NCBI GenBank assembly: GCA_003164495.1
Contig: PLTN01000167.1
Coordinates: 110,955 to 174,954 of the forward strand
DNA: 64,000 bases
From: Vulcanimicrobiota bacterium
Lineage (GTDB): Bacteria > Vulcanimicrobiota > Vulcanimicrobiia > Vulcanimicrobiales > Vulcanimicrobiaceae
Reading direction: 5' to 3'
The notes below the pieces were generated by a model, which was not told the DNA's origin, did no database searches, and saw nothing but the letters and a program-made list of their open reading frames with translations. Position numbers and translations under genes: made by a program. Within the stretch, counting starts at the first letter, position 1, and each line of letters starts with the position of its first letter. Of this stretch, positions 9,682 to 19,099 are shown piece after piece.

Positions 9682-10950
9682 CTAGGGTGTAACCAGCTCC
9701 ACGCCGCTGCGCCAGAAGCCCTGCACGGGAACGCCCGGTGCGATGATCGCCGAGCGCGTGATCAGCTCGTCGAACGGGTTCGCGACGTCCTTGCGGAGGA
9801 TCAGCGGATCGCGTCCCTCTTGCACGTCTTGGATGCCCTGGAAGATGATCTTGCGTTGTTCGATCATCGGCTTGTCGGCGACCCCGAGGTGCTCGAAGCT
9901 CCGATCGTAGATCGGGCCTTGCGATTCGACCGCCATGCGGTCTTGATCTTGGAAGCTGGTGCCGACGCCGGAGTACGTTCGCGTCTTCATCTCTTGACGG
10001 TCTTGCAAGTAGCGGTTCTCGGCGGTGCGCACCGGACGCAACTGATCGTCGACCTCGTTGGCTTGAATCGCGTCTTGGTATTCGTGATCGATCGGGCCGA
10101 CCGCGCTGTAGTGAATGACGTACTTCCAATGGTGCTCGTCGTCGATCGGCACGTGCCAGTGCAGCGAGTAGCCGTCCTCGTCGTTGGGGCGCCGCACGCG
10201 CGGGTTGAAGATCGGAGCCCCCACGAACGCCTGCATGTTGGGCATGATGAAGTTCGTCAGCCGCACGTACTTCTCGCCGTCCTTGAGCGTGCGCACGGAA
10301 TACGCGCGCAGACCGAACGGCGTTTCCTCACACATCGTTTCCGGCGAGGAGTCCTGGATGTTGTACTGATTGCTCGGGCCGTTGGCGAGCTTCGAATCGA
10401 ACAGCAGGTGCAAGAACGACAAGTGCGAGGGATCGATGTCGTTGGCTTGCACGAAGTTGCACTCGTGGTAGCGCTTGGTCACGCTCGAGTTGGCGGCGTC
10501 GGCAAGCAGAAACGGAATTGCCGGAATGGGCGGGGCTTCGCCCGGGCCCATGTAGGCGAGAACGAGACCGCCGGCTTCGGTGCACGGATAGCCCTTGTGC
10601 TTGATGCGATCCTTGAACGTGCTCGACGCGGGCTCGTTCGGCTGTTCGAGGCACTGCCCGGTCTTGGAGAAGACCCAGCCATGATAGAGGCAGCGCAGAC
10701 CGCCGGGTTCGAGACGTCCGTAGCTGAGATCCATGCCGCGATGCGGGCAACGGCGCTCGATCAACGCCGGCTTACCGTCGGCGTCCCGGAAGAGTACGAG
10801 ATTCTCACTCATCACGCGCACGGGCATCGGCGTGTCGAGGTCGAGCTCGGCCGAGAGCGCCACCGGCTGCCAGTAGCGGCGCATGAAGTCGCCGCCAGCC
10901 GTGCCGGGGGTCGTTTCCGTGAGCAGTTTGTTCTGAGCTTGAGTGAGCAT
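9682..10950 (-). CDS. Rieske [2Fe-2S] aromatic ring-hydroxylating oxygenase alpha subunit (phthalate dioxygenase-like)
   Basis: MLTQAQNKLLTETTPGTAGGDFMRRYWQPVALS start; CPHRGMDLSYG...CLYHGWVF Rieske motif; NDIDPSHLSFLH. Confidence 0.87.
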   Translation of the reverse strand: MLTQAQNKLLTETTPGTAGGDFMRRYWQPVALSAELDLDTPMPVRVMSENLVLFRDADGKPALIERRCPHRGMDLSYGRLEPGGLRCLYHGWVFSKTGQCLEQPNEPASSTFKDRIKHKGYPCTEAGGLVLAYMGPGEAPPIPAIPFLLADAANSSVTKRYHECNFVQANDIDPSHLSFLHLLFDSKLANGPSNQYNIQDSSPETMCEETPFGLRAYSVRTLKDGEKYVRLTNFIMPNMQAFVGAPIFNPRVRRPNDEDGYSLHWHVPIDDEHHWKYVIHYSAVGPIDHEYQDAIQANEVDDQLRPVRTAENRYLQDRQEMKTRTYSGVGTSFQDQDRMAVESQGPIYDRSFEHLGVADKPMIEQRKIIFQGIQDVQEGRDPLILRKDVANPFDELITRSAIIAPGVPVQGFWRSGVELVTP

Positions 10951-10999
10951 CGCATCTCCTAACGACGGAGCCGGAGGGTACCGTAATATTCGAACCCGT

Positions 11000-11992
11000 A
11001 TGGGCAAACTCATGTACCCTCTTGGCCGAGTTCGGGTGCTGCGCGGAATGGCCGTCGCCGGTGCGGCCATCGCGTTACCGCGCGGCGTGTTCGCCGACGA
11101 TGGAACTTCGCCGGTCGAGGTGCATTTTGCATCGGCGGCCGACGACGACGTAACGCCGGTGCTCTACGCCGATCAGGCGGGTTGGTTTCGCGACGCGGGC
11201 TTGACCGCGCGTATCGATCGCCTCAATAGCGGCACGGCGGTATCGGCGGCCGTAGCGGGCGGCGCGATCGACGTGGGCAAAGCCAGCATGCTGAGCCTCG
11301 TGCTCGCGCACGCGCGCGGCGTCCCGCTCACGATCATCGCGCCCGGCAGCCTCTCGTTGCCGAACATCATGAACAGCGGCTTGCTCGTGCGCAAGGAGTC
11401 GAACATCCATACGGCCGCCGATCTGAGCGGGAAGATCGTTTCGGTGCCGGCCCTCAACGATATGCAATCGCTCTCGTTGCAAGCGTGGATCGATCAGCAC
11501 GGCGGAAATTCCAAGGCGATCGCGTTCGTCGAGGAGCCGGTGACGGCGGTGGGATTGGCGCTCGATACGAACCGCATCGCGGCCGGAGCACTGGCGAATC
11601 CGGCCCTCAGTCAGGATCTCGCTACCGGAAAGTACCGGATGATCGGCCGGCCGATCGAGGGCATTGCGCCGCGCTTGCTCATCTCGGCGTGGGTAAGCAG
11701 CGTCGATTGGGCGGCGAAGAACCCGGCCGTCGTGCGCAAGGTTGGCCAGATCCTGTTGCGTGCCGGTGCCTTTGCCAACAGGCATCACGATCAAACCGCC
11801 GATCTCATCGCGACGTTCTCCGGAATCGATCCGGCGACGGTCCGTACGATGGCGCGCGTCGTGTTCGCCGACAAACTCGATCCGGCAGACATTCAGCCGC
11901 TCATCGACGTCGCGGTCCGGTACGGCGCGATCAAGCAGCGCTTTCCGGCGACCGAATTATTCAGCTCCGGCGCATACGGGCTTTCGCGCTAG
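11000..11992 (+). CDS. ABC transporter substrate-binding protein, NMT1/THI5-like (SBP-6)
   Basis: Signal peptide VLRGMAVAGAAIALPRGVFAD; DLSGKIVSVPALND...AWIDQHGGNSKAIAFVEEP. Confidence 0.85.
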   Translation: MGKLMYPLGRVRVLRGMAVAGAAIALPRGVFADDGTSPVEVHFASAADDDVTPVLYADQAGWFRDAGLTARIDRLNSGTAVSAAVAGGAIDVGKASMLSLVLAHARGVPLTIIAPGSLSLPNIMNSGLLVRKESNIHTAADLSGKIVSVPALNDMQSLSLQAWIDQHGGNSKAIAFVEEPVTAVGLALDTNRIAAGALANPALSQDLATGKYRMIGRPIEGIAPRLLISAWVSSVDWAAKNPAVVRKVGQILLRAGAFANRHHDQTADLIATFSGIDPATVRTMARVVFADKLDPADIQPLIDVAVRYGAIKQRFPATELFSSGAYGLSR

Positions 11993-12051
11993 GGATGCTC
12001 TCAAAGTCGAGCTCCTTGCTGAGTGAATCTCTAGCCAAGGCCTATTCCTTA

Positions 12052-13242
12052 CTACTTGACGGGCGCGCCGCCGAACTTGGAAATGGCGACCCACGTGTCG
12101 CGTCCCGCGTCCCAGCGAACCATGATGCCGTTTTTCTCGGTGAGGCCGCGTTGGCTGCCGTCGCGGAAGTCGTACGTTCCGTTGGCTCCGGAGAAACCGT
12201 GGAGACCGGCGAGGAAGTCGCGCAGTTGCGCCGGCGTGGCGGCAAGGCCGAGCTTCTTGTAAGCGCCGAGCAAGATGATCGGCGGATCCCAACCGATGGC
12301 CTGGGCCACGTCGGCGTGAATGCCGATCGCTTTGAACGCGTCGACGAATTGCCGCACGGCCGTCGCGAGATCGCCGGGTGGAATCGAATCCGGCGCCACG
12401 CACGGCAGGCCGGCCGACATGAATCCGGACGGCATGATCGCGGCGAATTGCTTCATCTCGGAATAGATCAGATTCGAAGCCGATACGCCGATCGGAAGAT
12501 CGAGTCCGACGTCGGCGTAGCCGTGAAAGACCGTACCGATCGGGCTGCCGGTTCCCCAGGCGACGATCGCTTGGGCGCCCGAGGCCTTGATGTGCGCCAG
12601 CTGGGCCGTCACGGTCGGATCCGAGACCGCGTAGTGCTCGCGATCGACCAGCGTCATATCCTTGAATTCCGGCCGGGCAAGCGCCGCGTCCAATCCCGTT
12701 TCGCCGTCCTGGCCGCTCGCATCGGTCGATGTGATGATCGCGATTTTCTTCCAGCCGCGCTGCTGAAAATAACGCACGTTGACGGCGATCAGGTCGCCGG
12801 TGGAGACGCCGTACGTGAAACCGTAGGAACCCTTGGGCGGATGGAATCCGGCGGAGAGGCAATAGAGCAGCGGTCCGTCGGCTTTCAGCAGCGCCTGGAT
12901 CGCGTTGCAGCCGCCGGCGAGCGACGGCCCGACGATCGCTGAGACGTGTTTGCTGATCAACGCGTTCGCGAGCTGAACGTCGACCTGCGGGCTCGACTCA
13001 TCGTCCGCGATGACGAACTGGATCGAGCGCCCGGCGATGCCGCCGCTCTTGTTCACGCGGTCTTCGACCAGCGCGATTGCGCTCTGCTCGGCCTTGCCGA
13101 GAAATGCACCCGGCCCGGTGAGCGAGAGGATGACGTTGATCTCGAACGGATCGGCCGCCGCCACGCGCGGCACGTTCGAAGCGAGGAGAAGAGCGGCGGC
13201 ACATGCCGCGACGGCGGACCGGAGCATACGCGATCGGGACAT
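12052..13242 (-). CDS. ABC transporter substrate-binding protein, branched-chain amino acid (LivJ/LivK-like) type
   Basis: INVILSLTGPGAFLGKAEQSAIALVEDRVNKSGGIAGRSIQFVIADDESSP motif typical of Peripla_BP_6. Confidence 0.88.
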   Translation of the reverse strand: MSRSRMLRSAVAACAAALLLASNVPRVAAADPFEINVILSLTGPGAFLGKAEQSAIALVEDRVNKSGGIAGRSIQFVIADDESSPQVDVQLANALISKHVSAIVGPSLAGGCNAIQALLKADGPLLYCLSAGFHPPKGSYGFTYGVSTGDLIAVNVRYFQQRGWKKIAIITSTDASGQDGETGLDAALARPEFKDMTLVDREHYAVSDPTVTAQLAHIKASGAQAIVAWGTGSPIGTVFHGYADVGLDLPIGVSASNLIYSEMKQFAAIMPSGFMSAGLPCVAPDSIPPGDLATAVRQFVDAFKAIGIHADVAQAIGWDPPIILLGAYKKLGLAATPAQLRDFLAGLHGFSGANGTYDFRDGSQRGLTEKNGIMVRWDAGRDTWVAISKFGGAPVK

Positions 13243-13250
13243 GGCTCCTC

Positions 13251-13793
13251 CTAGGATTCGCTATCGAATCCGGCGCTGATGCGTAAGAGTAACGATGCGA
13301 GTTGCGCGCGCTCGTCCAAACTCAGGACGCCCATGCCGACTTCGGTGTCGTCGTAGCGCACCGGAACAGCGTCTTCGACGCGTTTGCGGCCCCGGGCGGT
13401 CAAGCGCACCACCATGCTGCGGCGATCGGCGAGATTCGGGGTTCGTTTGACGAGGCCGTCGCGTTCGAGGCCGTCGATGGTCGCCGAAACGGATGCGTTC
13501 GTCGTGTGGATCAAGTCGCTGATTTCGCTGAGGGTCAACATCTGTGAAGGCGTCATATAGAGTACGACCAGATGGTTGTATTTCGCCGCGTTGAGGCCGA
13601 GCGGGGCCAGCGCCGCGTTGGTGCGATCGTTTATCCGCTGGGCCAGGGCACGGAGCGCGAAGAGCGACACGACGGTATTGGGCTCGCAATGATGCGGGAA
13701 CCGCTCTTGCTGGCGCACGAGGAGCTCGGGCGGCAAGCGTACGATGGCCTTGCGCTGCGATCGCTGCGCGGCCGCTTCGGGCTTGACCGTCAC
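13251..13793 (-). CDS. MarR family transcriptional regulator
   Basis: wHTH: LGLNAAKYNHLVVLYM...LTLSEISDLIHTTNASVSATIDGLERDGLVKRTPNLADRRSMVVRLTARGR. Confidence 0.85.
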   Translation of the reverse strand: MTVKPEAAAQRSQRKAIVRLPPELLVRQQERFPHHCEPNTVVSLFALRALAQRINDRTNAALAPLGLNAAKYNHLVVLYMTPSQMLTLSEISDLIHTTNASVSATIDGLERDGLVKRTPNLADRRSMVVRLTARGRKRVEDAVPVRYDDTEVGMGVLSLDERAQLASLLLRISAGFDSES

Positions 13794-13825
13794 GGCATTC
13801 CGGAGTATTGTGGCACCTAAACAAC

Positions 13826-15157
13826 ATGCTTACTGAAGAACAGAACGTCCTGCTGACCCGGGTCGGCCCGGGAACCCCGATGGGCGATCTCTTACGCCGC
13901 TATTGGATGCCGATCGCGGGCGTCAGCGAGTTCGAAAAGCTGTCGATCAAGCCGCTGCGGCTGTTCGGTGAGGATCTCGTCCTCTACCGCGACATGAACG
14001 GCACCTTTGGTCTCGTCGATCGTCATTGCCCGCACCGGCGCGCCGACTTGTCGTACGGCTTTGTCGAAGACTGCGGCATCCGCTGCAACTATCACGGGTG
14101 GCTTTTCGACGAGGCCGGCAACTGCCTCGAGCAGCCGTTCGAAGACGTCGCGAATCCGGACGCGAACTTCAAAGCTAAAGTGCACGTTGCCGCCTATCCG
14201 GTCGAGACGAAAGGCGGTCTCGTGTGGGCCTATATGGGCCCGCAGCCGGCGCCGCTGCTGCCCGACTGGGAGCCGTTCTCGTGGCCGAACGGCTTCGTGC
14301 AAATCATCACCTCGGTCATTCCGTGCAATTGGCTGCAGTGCCAAGAGAACTCGATCGACCCGGTGCACTTCGAATGGATGCACCGCAACTGGTCGGTGCG
14401 CCTGAAAGGTGAGACAGGACCGTACGGCAAGAAGCACACGCAGATCGATTTCAAAGAGTTCGATTACGGCTTCACCTATCACCGCCTGGTCGAAGACATG
14501 CCCGAAGACCACGAGCGCTGGACGGTCGGACGCATCGCACTCTGGCCCAATTGCCTCGGACCGAATCAACATTTCGAATGGCGCGTGCCGATCGACGACG
14601 AGAACACGCTCTTCGTCCAATGGCACTTCACGCGCGTGCCGCACGAACGCGAGCCTTACGTTCAGGAGAGCATCCCGACGTGGGAAGGTCCGGTCACCGA
14701 TCCGTTCACCGGACGCTTCATCAGCAGTCACATCGCCAATCAGGATTTCATCGCCTGGGCCGGTCAGGGCCGTATCACCGATCGCACGAAAGAGGCGCTC
14801 GGCATCAGCGATCGCGGCGTGATCCTGATGCGCAAGCAGTTCTTCGACGATCTCAAACGCATCGAGCGCGGCGAGGATCCCAAGGGCATCATCCGCGACC
14901 CGAGCATCAACCACCGCATCGAGCTGCCGATCGTCAGCCGCGAACTGCTCACCGAAGGCGTGTCGCTGGCTGAGATGCTCGACGACCCCTCACTCGATCC
15001 GCGCAACGGTTTTCCGAATCAGTACGGCCAGCCGGAAGCGGTACGCGTGGCGTTTCTCGAGGCGATGGGACTCGATCCCAACGGCGAGATCGCGGACGGT
15101 TCGGCGTTTCTCGCGACCGCCAGCGCGGCGCCCAAGAAGCGCATGGTCTGGAGCTAG
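13826..15157 (+). CDS. Rieske [2Fe-2S] aromatic ring-hydroxylating oxygenase alpha subunit
   Basis: CPHRRADLSYG...CNYHGWLF Rieske motif; NSIDPVHFEWMH; divergent from MarR gene. Confidence 0.88.
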   Translation: MLTEEQNVLLTRVGPGTPMGDLLRRYWMPIAGVSEFEKLSIKPLRLFGEDLVLYRDMNGTFGLVDRHCPHRRADLSYGFVEDCGIRCNYHGWLFDEAGNCLEQPFEDVANPDANFKAKVHVAAYPVETKGGLVWAYMGPQPAPLLPDWEPFSWPNGFVQIITSVIPCNWLQCQENSIDPVHFEWMHRNWSVRLKGETGPYGKKHTQIDFKEFDYGFTYHRLVEDMPEDHERWTVGRIALWPNCLGPNQHFEWRVPIDDENTLFVQWHFTRVPHEREPYVQESIPTWEGPVTDPFTGRFISSHIANQDFIAWAGQGRITDRTKEALGISDRGVILMRKQFFDDLKRIERGEDPKGIIRDPSINHRIELPIVSRELLTEGVSLAEMLDDPSLDPRNGFPNQYGQPEAVRVAFLEAMGLDPNGEIADGSAFLATASAAPKKRMVWS

Positions 15158-15903
15158 CCGGCGCGCATTCGCGTCGTCATCAGTTGGCCGGTCATGAAGC
15201 GCGCGGCCGGACCGGCGAGGAAGAGTACCTCTTCGGCGATGTCCTCCGATTCGCTCAGCTTCCCGAGCGGATCCGTCTTGATCCGTTGCTCGCGCAGCGC
15301 CGGCGGCATCGAACGGCGCACGGCGGGCGTGTCGGTCGTGCCGGGATTGAGAGCGTTTACCGTGATCCCGTGCGGTCCGAGCTCGAGTGCCAAGGTCTTG
15401 GCGTACGCGATCACGCCGCCTTTGGAGGCCGCATAGGCCGAGCGCGACTTGTCGCCGAGCAAGCCGCGATCGGATGCGATGAGCACCATCGTTCCGGTGC
15501 CGCGCGGAACCATCGCGCGGGCCACCGCGCGCGTCACGTACATCGTGCCGTGCAGGTTCATCCCGATCACGGCGTGCCACGCGTCGTCGGTGATGTCGAC
15601 GACGTCGCCCCGTCCGCCGGCTCCGCCCGCGCAGTGCACCAGCATATCGATGGCCCGGAAGCGCGCGATCGTCCGGTCGACCATCGCCTGCACCGCCGGC
15701 GCCGACGCCACATCGACTTCCAGCGCAACGGCTTCATGACCGGCGGTGACGATCTCGTCGCGCGCCTCTTCCGCGCCGGCGAGATTCTTGTCGGCGAGTG
15801 CGACCGCCGCACCGTTTTGCGCGAGGAGCTTGGCGCACGCGCGCCCGATGCCGCTGGCGGCTCCGGTAACGAGCGCGACGCGGCCGCGCAGGTCGACCGT
15901 CAT
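15154..15903 (-). CDS. SDR family NAD(P)-dependent oxidoreductase
   Basis: TGAASGIG nucleotide-binding motif; YAASKGG catalytic YxxxK; start MTVDLRGRVALVTG. Confidence 0.85.
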   Translation of the reverse strand: MTVDLRGRVALVTGAASGIGRACAKLLAQNGAAVALADKNLAGAEEARDEIVTAGHEAVALEVDVASAPAVQAMVDRTIARFRAIDMLVHCAGGAGGRGDVVDITDDAWHAVIGMNLHGTMYVTRAVARAMVPRGTGTMVLIASDRGLLGDKSRSAYAASKGGVIAYAKTLALELGPHGITVNALNPGTTDTPAVRRSMPPALREQRIKTDPLGKLSESEDIAEEVLFLAGPAARFMTGQLMTTRMRAG

Positions 15904-15991
15904 CGGCGCGCCGTTGGGCAGTGGGGGGCCGTCACTCATTGAAATTCGTCTCCCAGGCAAACAAGCCGGTTTTGGCGCATCGGGACTCCTT

Positions 15992-16423
15992 ATGCAAGCG
16001 TTGGCGTTTTCGCTTCCCGTCAATCCCCCCGGGACAACCGTGCCGCTGACGCGCGAACGCGTGTGGGCCGGGCTCGTTATGAAAGCGGAGAACGCCGTGC
16101 CGTTCGTGCCGGGCATGCAAGAGTGCACGATCGTCGAGCGATTCGACGGCGGCTTCATCCGCAAGATCCTCATCAACGGCCGGCACTGGACCGAGCGCAT
16201 CACGCTCACGCCCGAAGCGCAAGTGCTGTTCGAACGCCTGAACGATGCCGGCGAGGCGATCGGCTGGATCTCCAACGTTCTGAGCGAGGGCGAGGAGGGA
16301 TTACTCCTCACCTTCGTGCTCAACGTGGCCGCTGAACCGGGACGGGATTTGAAGACGCAGTACACGGCCGCGATCGCCTCGACGTTGCGGGCGACGCGCG
16401 AACTGCTCGCGGCCAAGTCTTAG
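15992..16423 (+). CDS. DUF1857-like / SRPBCC family protein
   Basis: 143 aa; START-like pattern (PVNPPGTTVPLTRERVWAGLVMKAENAVPFVPGMQECTIVERFDGGFIRKI). Confidence 0.6.
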   Translation: MQALAFSLPVNPPGTTVPLTRERVWAGLVMKAENAVPFVPGMQECTIVERFDGGFIRKILINGRHWTERITLTPEAQVLFERLNDAGEAIGWISNVLSEGEEGLLLTFVLNVAAEPGRDLKTQYTAAIASTLRATRELLAAKS

Positions 16424-17364
16424 AAGAACATGTCCTTCGCGGGGAACGAGTTCGAGATGAGCTTGTATTTCGCCGCGGCGTCGATGAACGGCTGAAGCAG
16501 GGCCGGGTCGGAACTCGTTGCGCCCTCGACGCGGGCCATCTTCTGAAACACTTCGACCGGTACTTTGCTGAACTGTGACATCAACACCGCCGTTTCGGCG
16601 TGGTGCGTATTTGTATACTGTGCGGCTTGATACGTAATGCGCGCAAAATCGCGCATCGCTTGCGGGTGCGCCTCGGCCCAATCCTTGTTGGCGAAGTACA
16701 CGCCGAAGACGAAATGGGTCGAAATCGCGCTATAGGGCTCGGTGATCGATTTGACGCCGCCGGCGGCGAGTGCGTTGCCCAGCTCCGGCGCTTGTACGGC
16801 GTCTGCGTCGACGCGGTGCGCGATGAGCGCGGGCGCCGCGAGCGTGTTCGGAATCTCGATGAACTTGAGCGTCTTGGAGTCGCCGCCGTTCTTATCGACC
16901 CAGGCACTGACGACGAGGGTATTGAGATCGTTGAGCGCCGGAACGCCGATCGTTTTCCCGTTGAGGTCGGCGCCCGTCTTGACCGTCGAATCCGATGCGA
17001 CGAGGAGCTCGTTGAACGGGACGGCCGGATTCCAAATGGCGCCGTTCGCGGCCAGCACGAGCGGCAAGTTCTTCAGATGCGCGACGAACGACGCGACCGC
17101 ACTGCCCTTACCCATCTCGTAGGCCCCGGTGACGGCGGCGGTGGTGGCTGCGGTTCCGCTCGACGTCGGGATCACTTGCACGTCGAGTCCGGCCTTCTTA
17201 TACAGGCCCGCGTTGACCGCGTAGATGACGGGGGTGAGGTCGTCGGTCGGGACGCCGCCAAGGCGAACGGTGAGCAACGCCGTCTGCGCGCTCGACGGCG
17301 GCGCGGCAAGCGAAAGCAGTGCGAGCACGGCGAGCGCCGCAATGAGTCGAAGGTTGGGCATCAA
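16420..17364 (-). CDS. ABC transporter substrate-binding protein, NMT1/THI5-like (SBP-7)
   Basis: Signal peptide; DLNGKTIGVPALNDLNTLVVSAWVDKNGGDSKTLKFIEIP. Confidence 0.87.
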   Translation of the reverse strand: MMPNLRLIAALAVLALLSLAAPPSSAQTALLTVRLGGVPTDDLTPVIYAVNAGLYKKAGLDVQVIPTSSGTAATTAAVTGAYEMGKGSAVASFVAHLKNLPLVLAANGAIWNPAVPFNELLVASDSTVKTGADLNGKTIGVPALNDLNTLVVSAWVDKNGGDSKTLKFIEIPNTLAAPALIAHRVDADAVQAPELGNALAAGGVKSITEPYSAISTHFVFGVYFANKDWAEAHPQAMRDFARITYQAAQYTNTHHAETAVLMSQFSKVPVEVFQKMARVEGATSSDPALLQPFIDAAAKYKLISNSFPAKDMFF

Positions 17365-17365
17365 G

Positions 17366-17857
17366 TTAGGCTTTCCCGGACTGCGCCGTTTCGTAGACCT
17401 GTAACTGGGCTTCCGTCATCCATTCCTTGTGCGCATCGACGTTGACGCGCTCGGGAGTGCCGCCGGAGCTATCGAAAGAGACGCACTGCAGCAACTCGAG
17501 ATCGACGGGGCCCGACTTCTCGAACCAGTAGCGCGCGCCGCCCGGAATCGCGATCATCTCTTCGGGCCCCAGTTCCGCGATCAGCACGTCACTCGGCCCG
17601 TAGAACTTCACCCGCCCGCGCAACACGAACCACGTGGTATCCGAGTTGTTGTGATAGTGCAGGTTGTTCTCGCCGCCCTCATGGACGATTTGCATCGCCA
17701 AGCGTCCGAGACGCGTTTTCGTGAGCGGAATGATGTCTTTGGGCCGATCGGAGAGCTCGGGGCGCTCGTACTTTACGACTTTGACCTTCGACTCGGCGTC
17801 GCGGTGGAACGCCTCTTTCTCTTCGGGGCTCATCTTGGCTAGGGTCTCAGCTCTCAC
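17366..17857 (-). CDS. cupin-domain protein
   Basis: LHYHNNSDTTWFVLRGRVKFYGPSDVLIAELGPEEMIAIPGGARYWFEKSG cupin motifs 1 and 2. Confidence 0.75.
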   Translation of the reverse strand: MRAETLAKMSPEEKEAFHRDAESKVKVVKYERPELSDRPKDIIPLTKTRLGRLAMQIVHEGGENNLHYHNNSDTTWFVLRGRVKFYGPSDVLIAELGPEEMIAIPGGARYWFEKSGPVDLELLQCVSFDSSGGTPERVNVDAHKEWMTEAQLQVYETAQSGKA

Positions 17858-18977
17858 GTTCGGATCCTTTCGGGGCCCGCAGGCCGGCTTTTTCTAATCG
17901 CGGGATGATCTCGGCACGCAGATACGGCAGTTCGTCGAGGTAGTTCACGATCGTCATGCCGATTCCGTCGAACCCGACGTCGCTCAGCGTTTGGAAGAGA
18001 CCGGCGACGGTGTCGGGGTCGCCGATGAAGGGGAACTGCCGGATCGCGCGCTGCCGATGGGCGAGGTAGGTGGGCGAATGCAGATCGCGAGCGATGCCCT
18101 GCTGCTGCAGTTGCGCATCGACGGCCTCCCAATCGGCATGCTCGTCGAGGACGTAACGGTAATATTCGATCGCTTCCTTTTGCGTCGGGCGGCAGATGAC
18201 GTTGACGTTCGTGTAGACGCCCATCGTCCGGCCGACGGCGGCCGCCCGCGCCCGCAAGCTGTCGACGATCTTCGCGACGCCCGCGACGTCGGGCGTTACG
18301 ATGCCGCTCTGGGCGTCGAACTCCGACGCGCGCACGGCGGTGAAAAACGCGTCGCAGTTGCGCACGCCGAAATCCTGGCCGATCTCCGAGAGCCCGGCAT
18401 TGAGCAGCAGCGGTTGCGTTCCGCCGTACGGCTTCGGCTTGGAGAGCACGTCGGTGAGTTGGAAGTATTTGCCGTTGAAGTCGAAGTTTTCCGGTTCCGT
18501 CCACAGCCGGCGCACGATGTCGAGCCACTCCTGACCGTGCGCGTAACGCTCGTCGTGCTCGAGCAGCGAAACGCCGAACATGCCGAACTCTTCATCTTTG
18601 TTGCCGACGACGAGGTTGAGCCCGAAGCGACCGTGTCCGGCGTGATCGGCGGTCACCATTTGCTTAGCGGCAACGACCGGATGGAAGATCGGCGTGTGGA
18701 CCGTTCCGAAAATCGTGATGCGCTTCGTCAGCGCGAGCAACGCGGCGGCCCACGTCAGCGTTTCGAAGCTCGACTCCTGATAGTGCGTGGCACCGCCCCA
18801 GCCGCGCCAGCGGCCGAGGGGCAGAAAGAACTCCAAGCCGTAATCGTCGGCCATCTGCGCGAGCCGCACGTTGTCGTCCCACGAGCCGCTCCAGCGTTCG
18901 GGAACGAGCGTCGCGTTTTTTCCCGAATTGAGGTTGCAGCCAAAGATTCCAAGCTTGAGCTTGTTGGTGCTTCCCAT
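17847..18977 (-). CDS. LLM class flavin-dependent monooxygenase (luciferase-like; SsuD/SfnG-type)
   Basis: LAQMADDYGLEFFLPLGRWRGWGG, KQMVTADHAGHGRFGLNLVVGNKDEEFGMFG, bacterial luciferase-like motifs. Confidence 0.85.
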   Translation of the reverse strand: MGSTNKLKLGIFGCNLNSGKNATLVPERWSGSWDDNVRLAQMADDYGLEFFLPLGRWRGWGGATHYQESSFETLTWAAALLALTKRITIFGTVHTPIFHPVVAAKQMVTADHAGHGRFGLNLVVGNKDEEFGMFGVSLLEHDERYAHGQEWLDIVRRLWTEPENFDFNGKYFQLTDVLSKPKPYGGTQPLLLNAGLSEIGQDFGVRNCDAFFTAVRASEFDAQSGIVTPDVAGVAKIVDSLRARAAAVGRTMGVYTNVNVICRPTQKEAIEYYRYVLDEHADWEAVDAQLQQQGIARDLHSPTYLAHRQRAIRQFPFIGDPDTVAGLFQTLSDVGFDGIGMTIVNYLDELPYLRAEIIPRLEKAGLRAPKGSERES

Positions 18978-19099
18978 CGCCGACCGGTTCGCAACCGGTG
19001 CGTTCTGCTCGAGCAACAATGCCGACCCGACCTCCGAGTTCGCGTTGCCGAAAGGCGTTCGGCTGCTGCGACCGTATCCCCCGGCGGGAGGACGCAAAA

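Noticed and set aside
13794-13830. TTGT-N9-ACAA dyad between MarR (13793) and Rieske (13826) genes as an operator
   Set aside because: Only a 4-bp half-site and extends into the Rieske start; too weak to call without motif statistics
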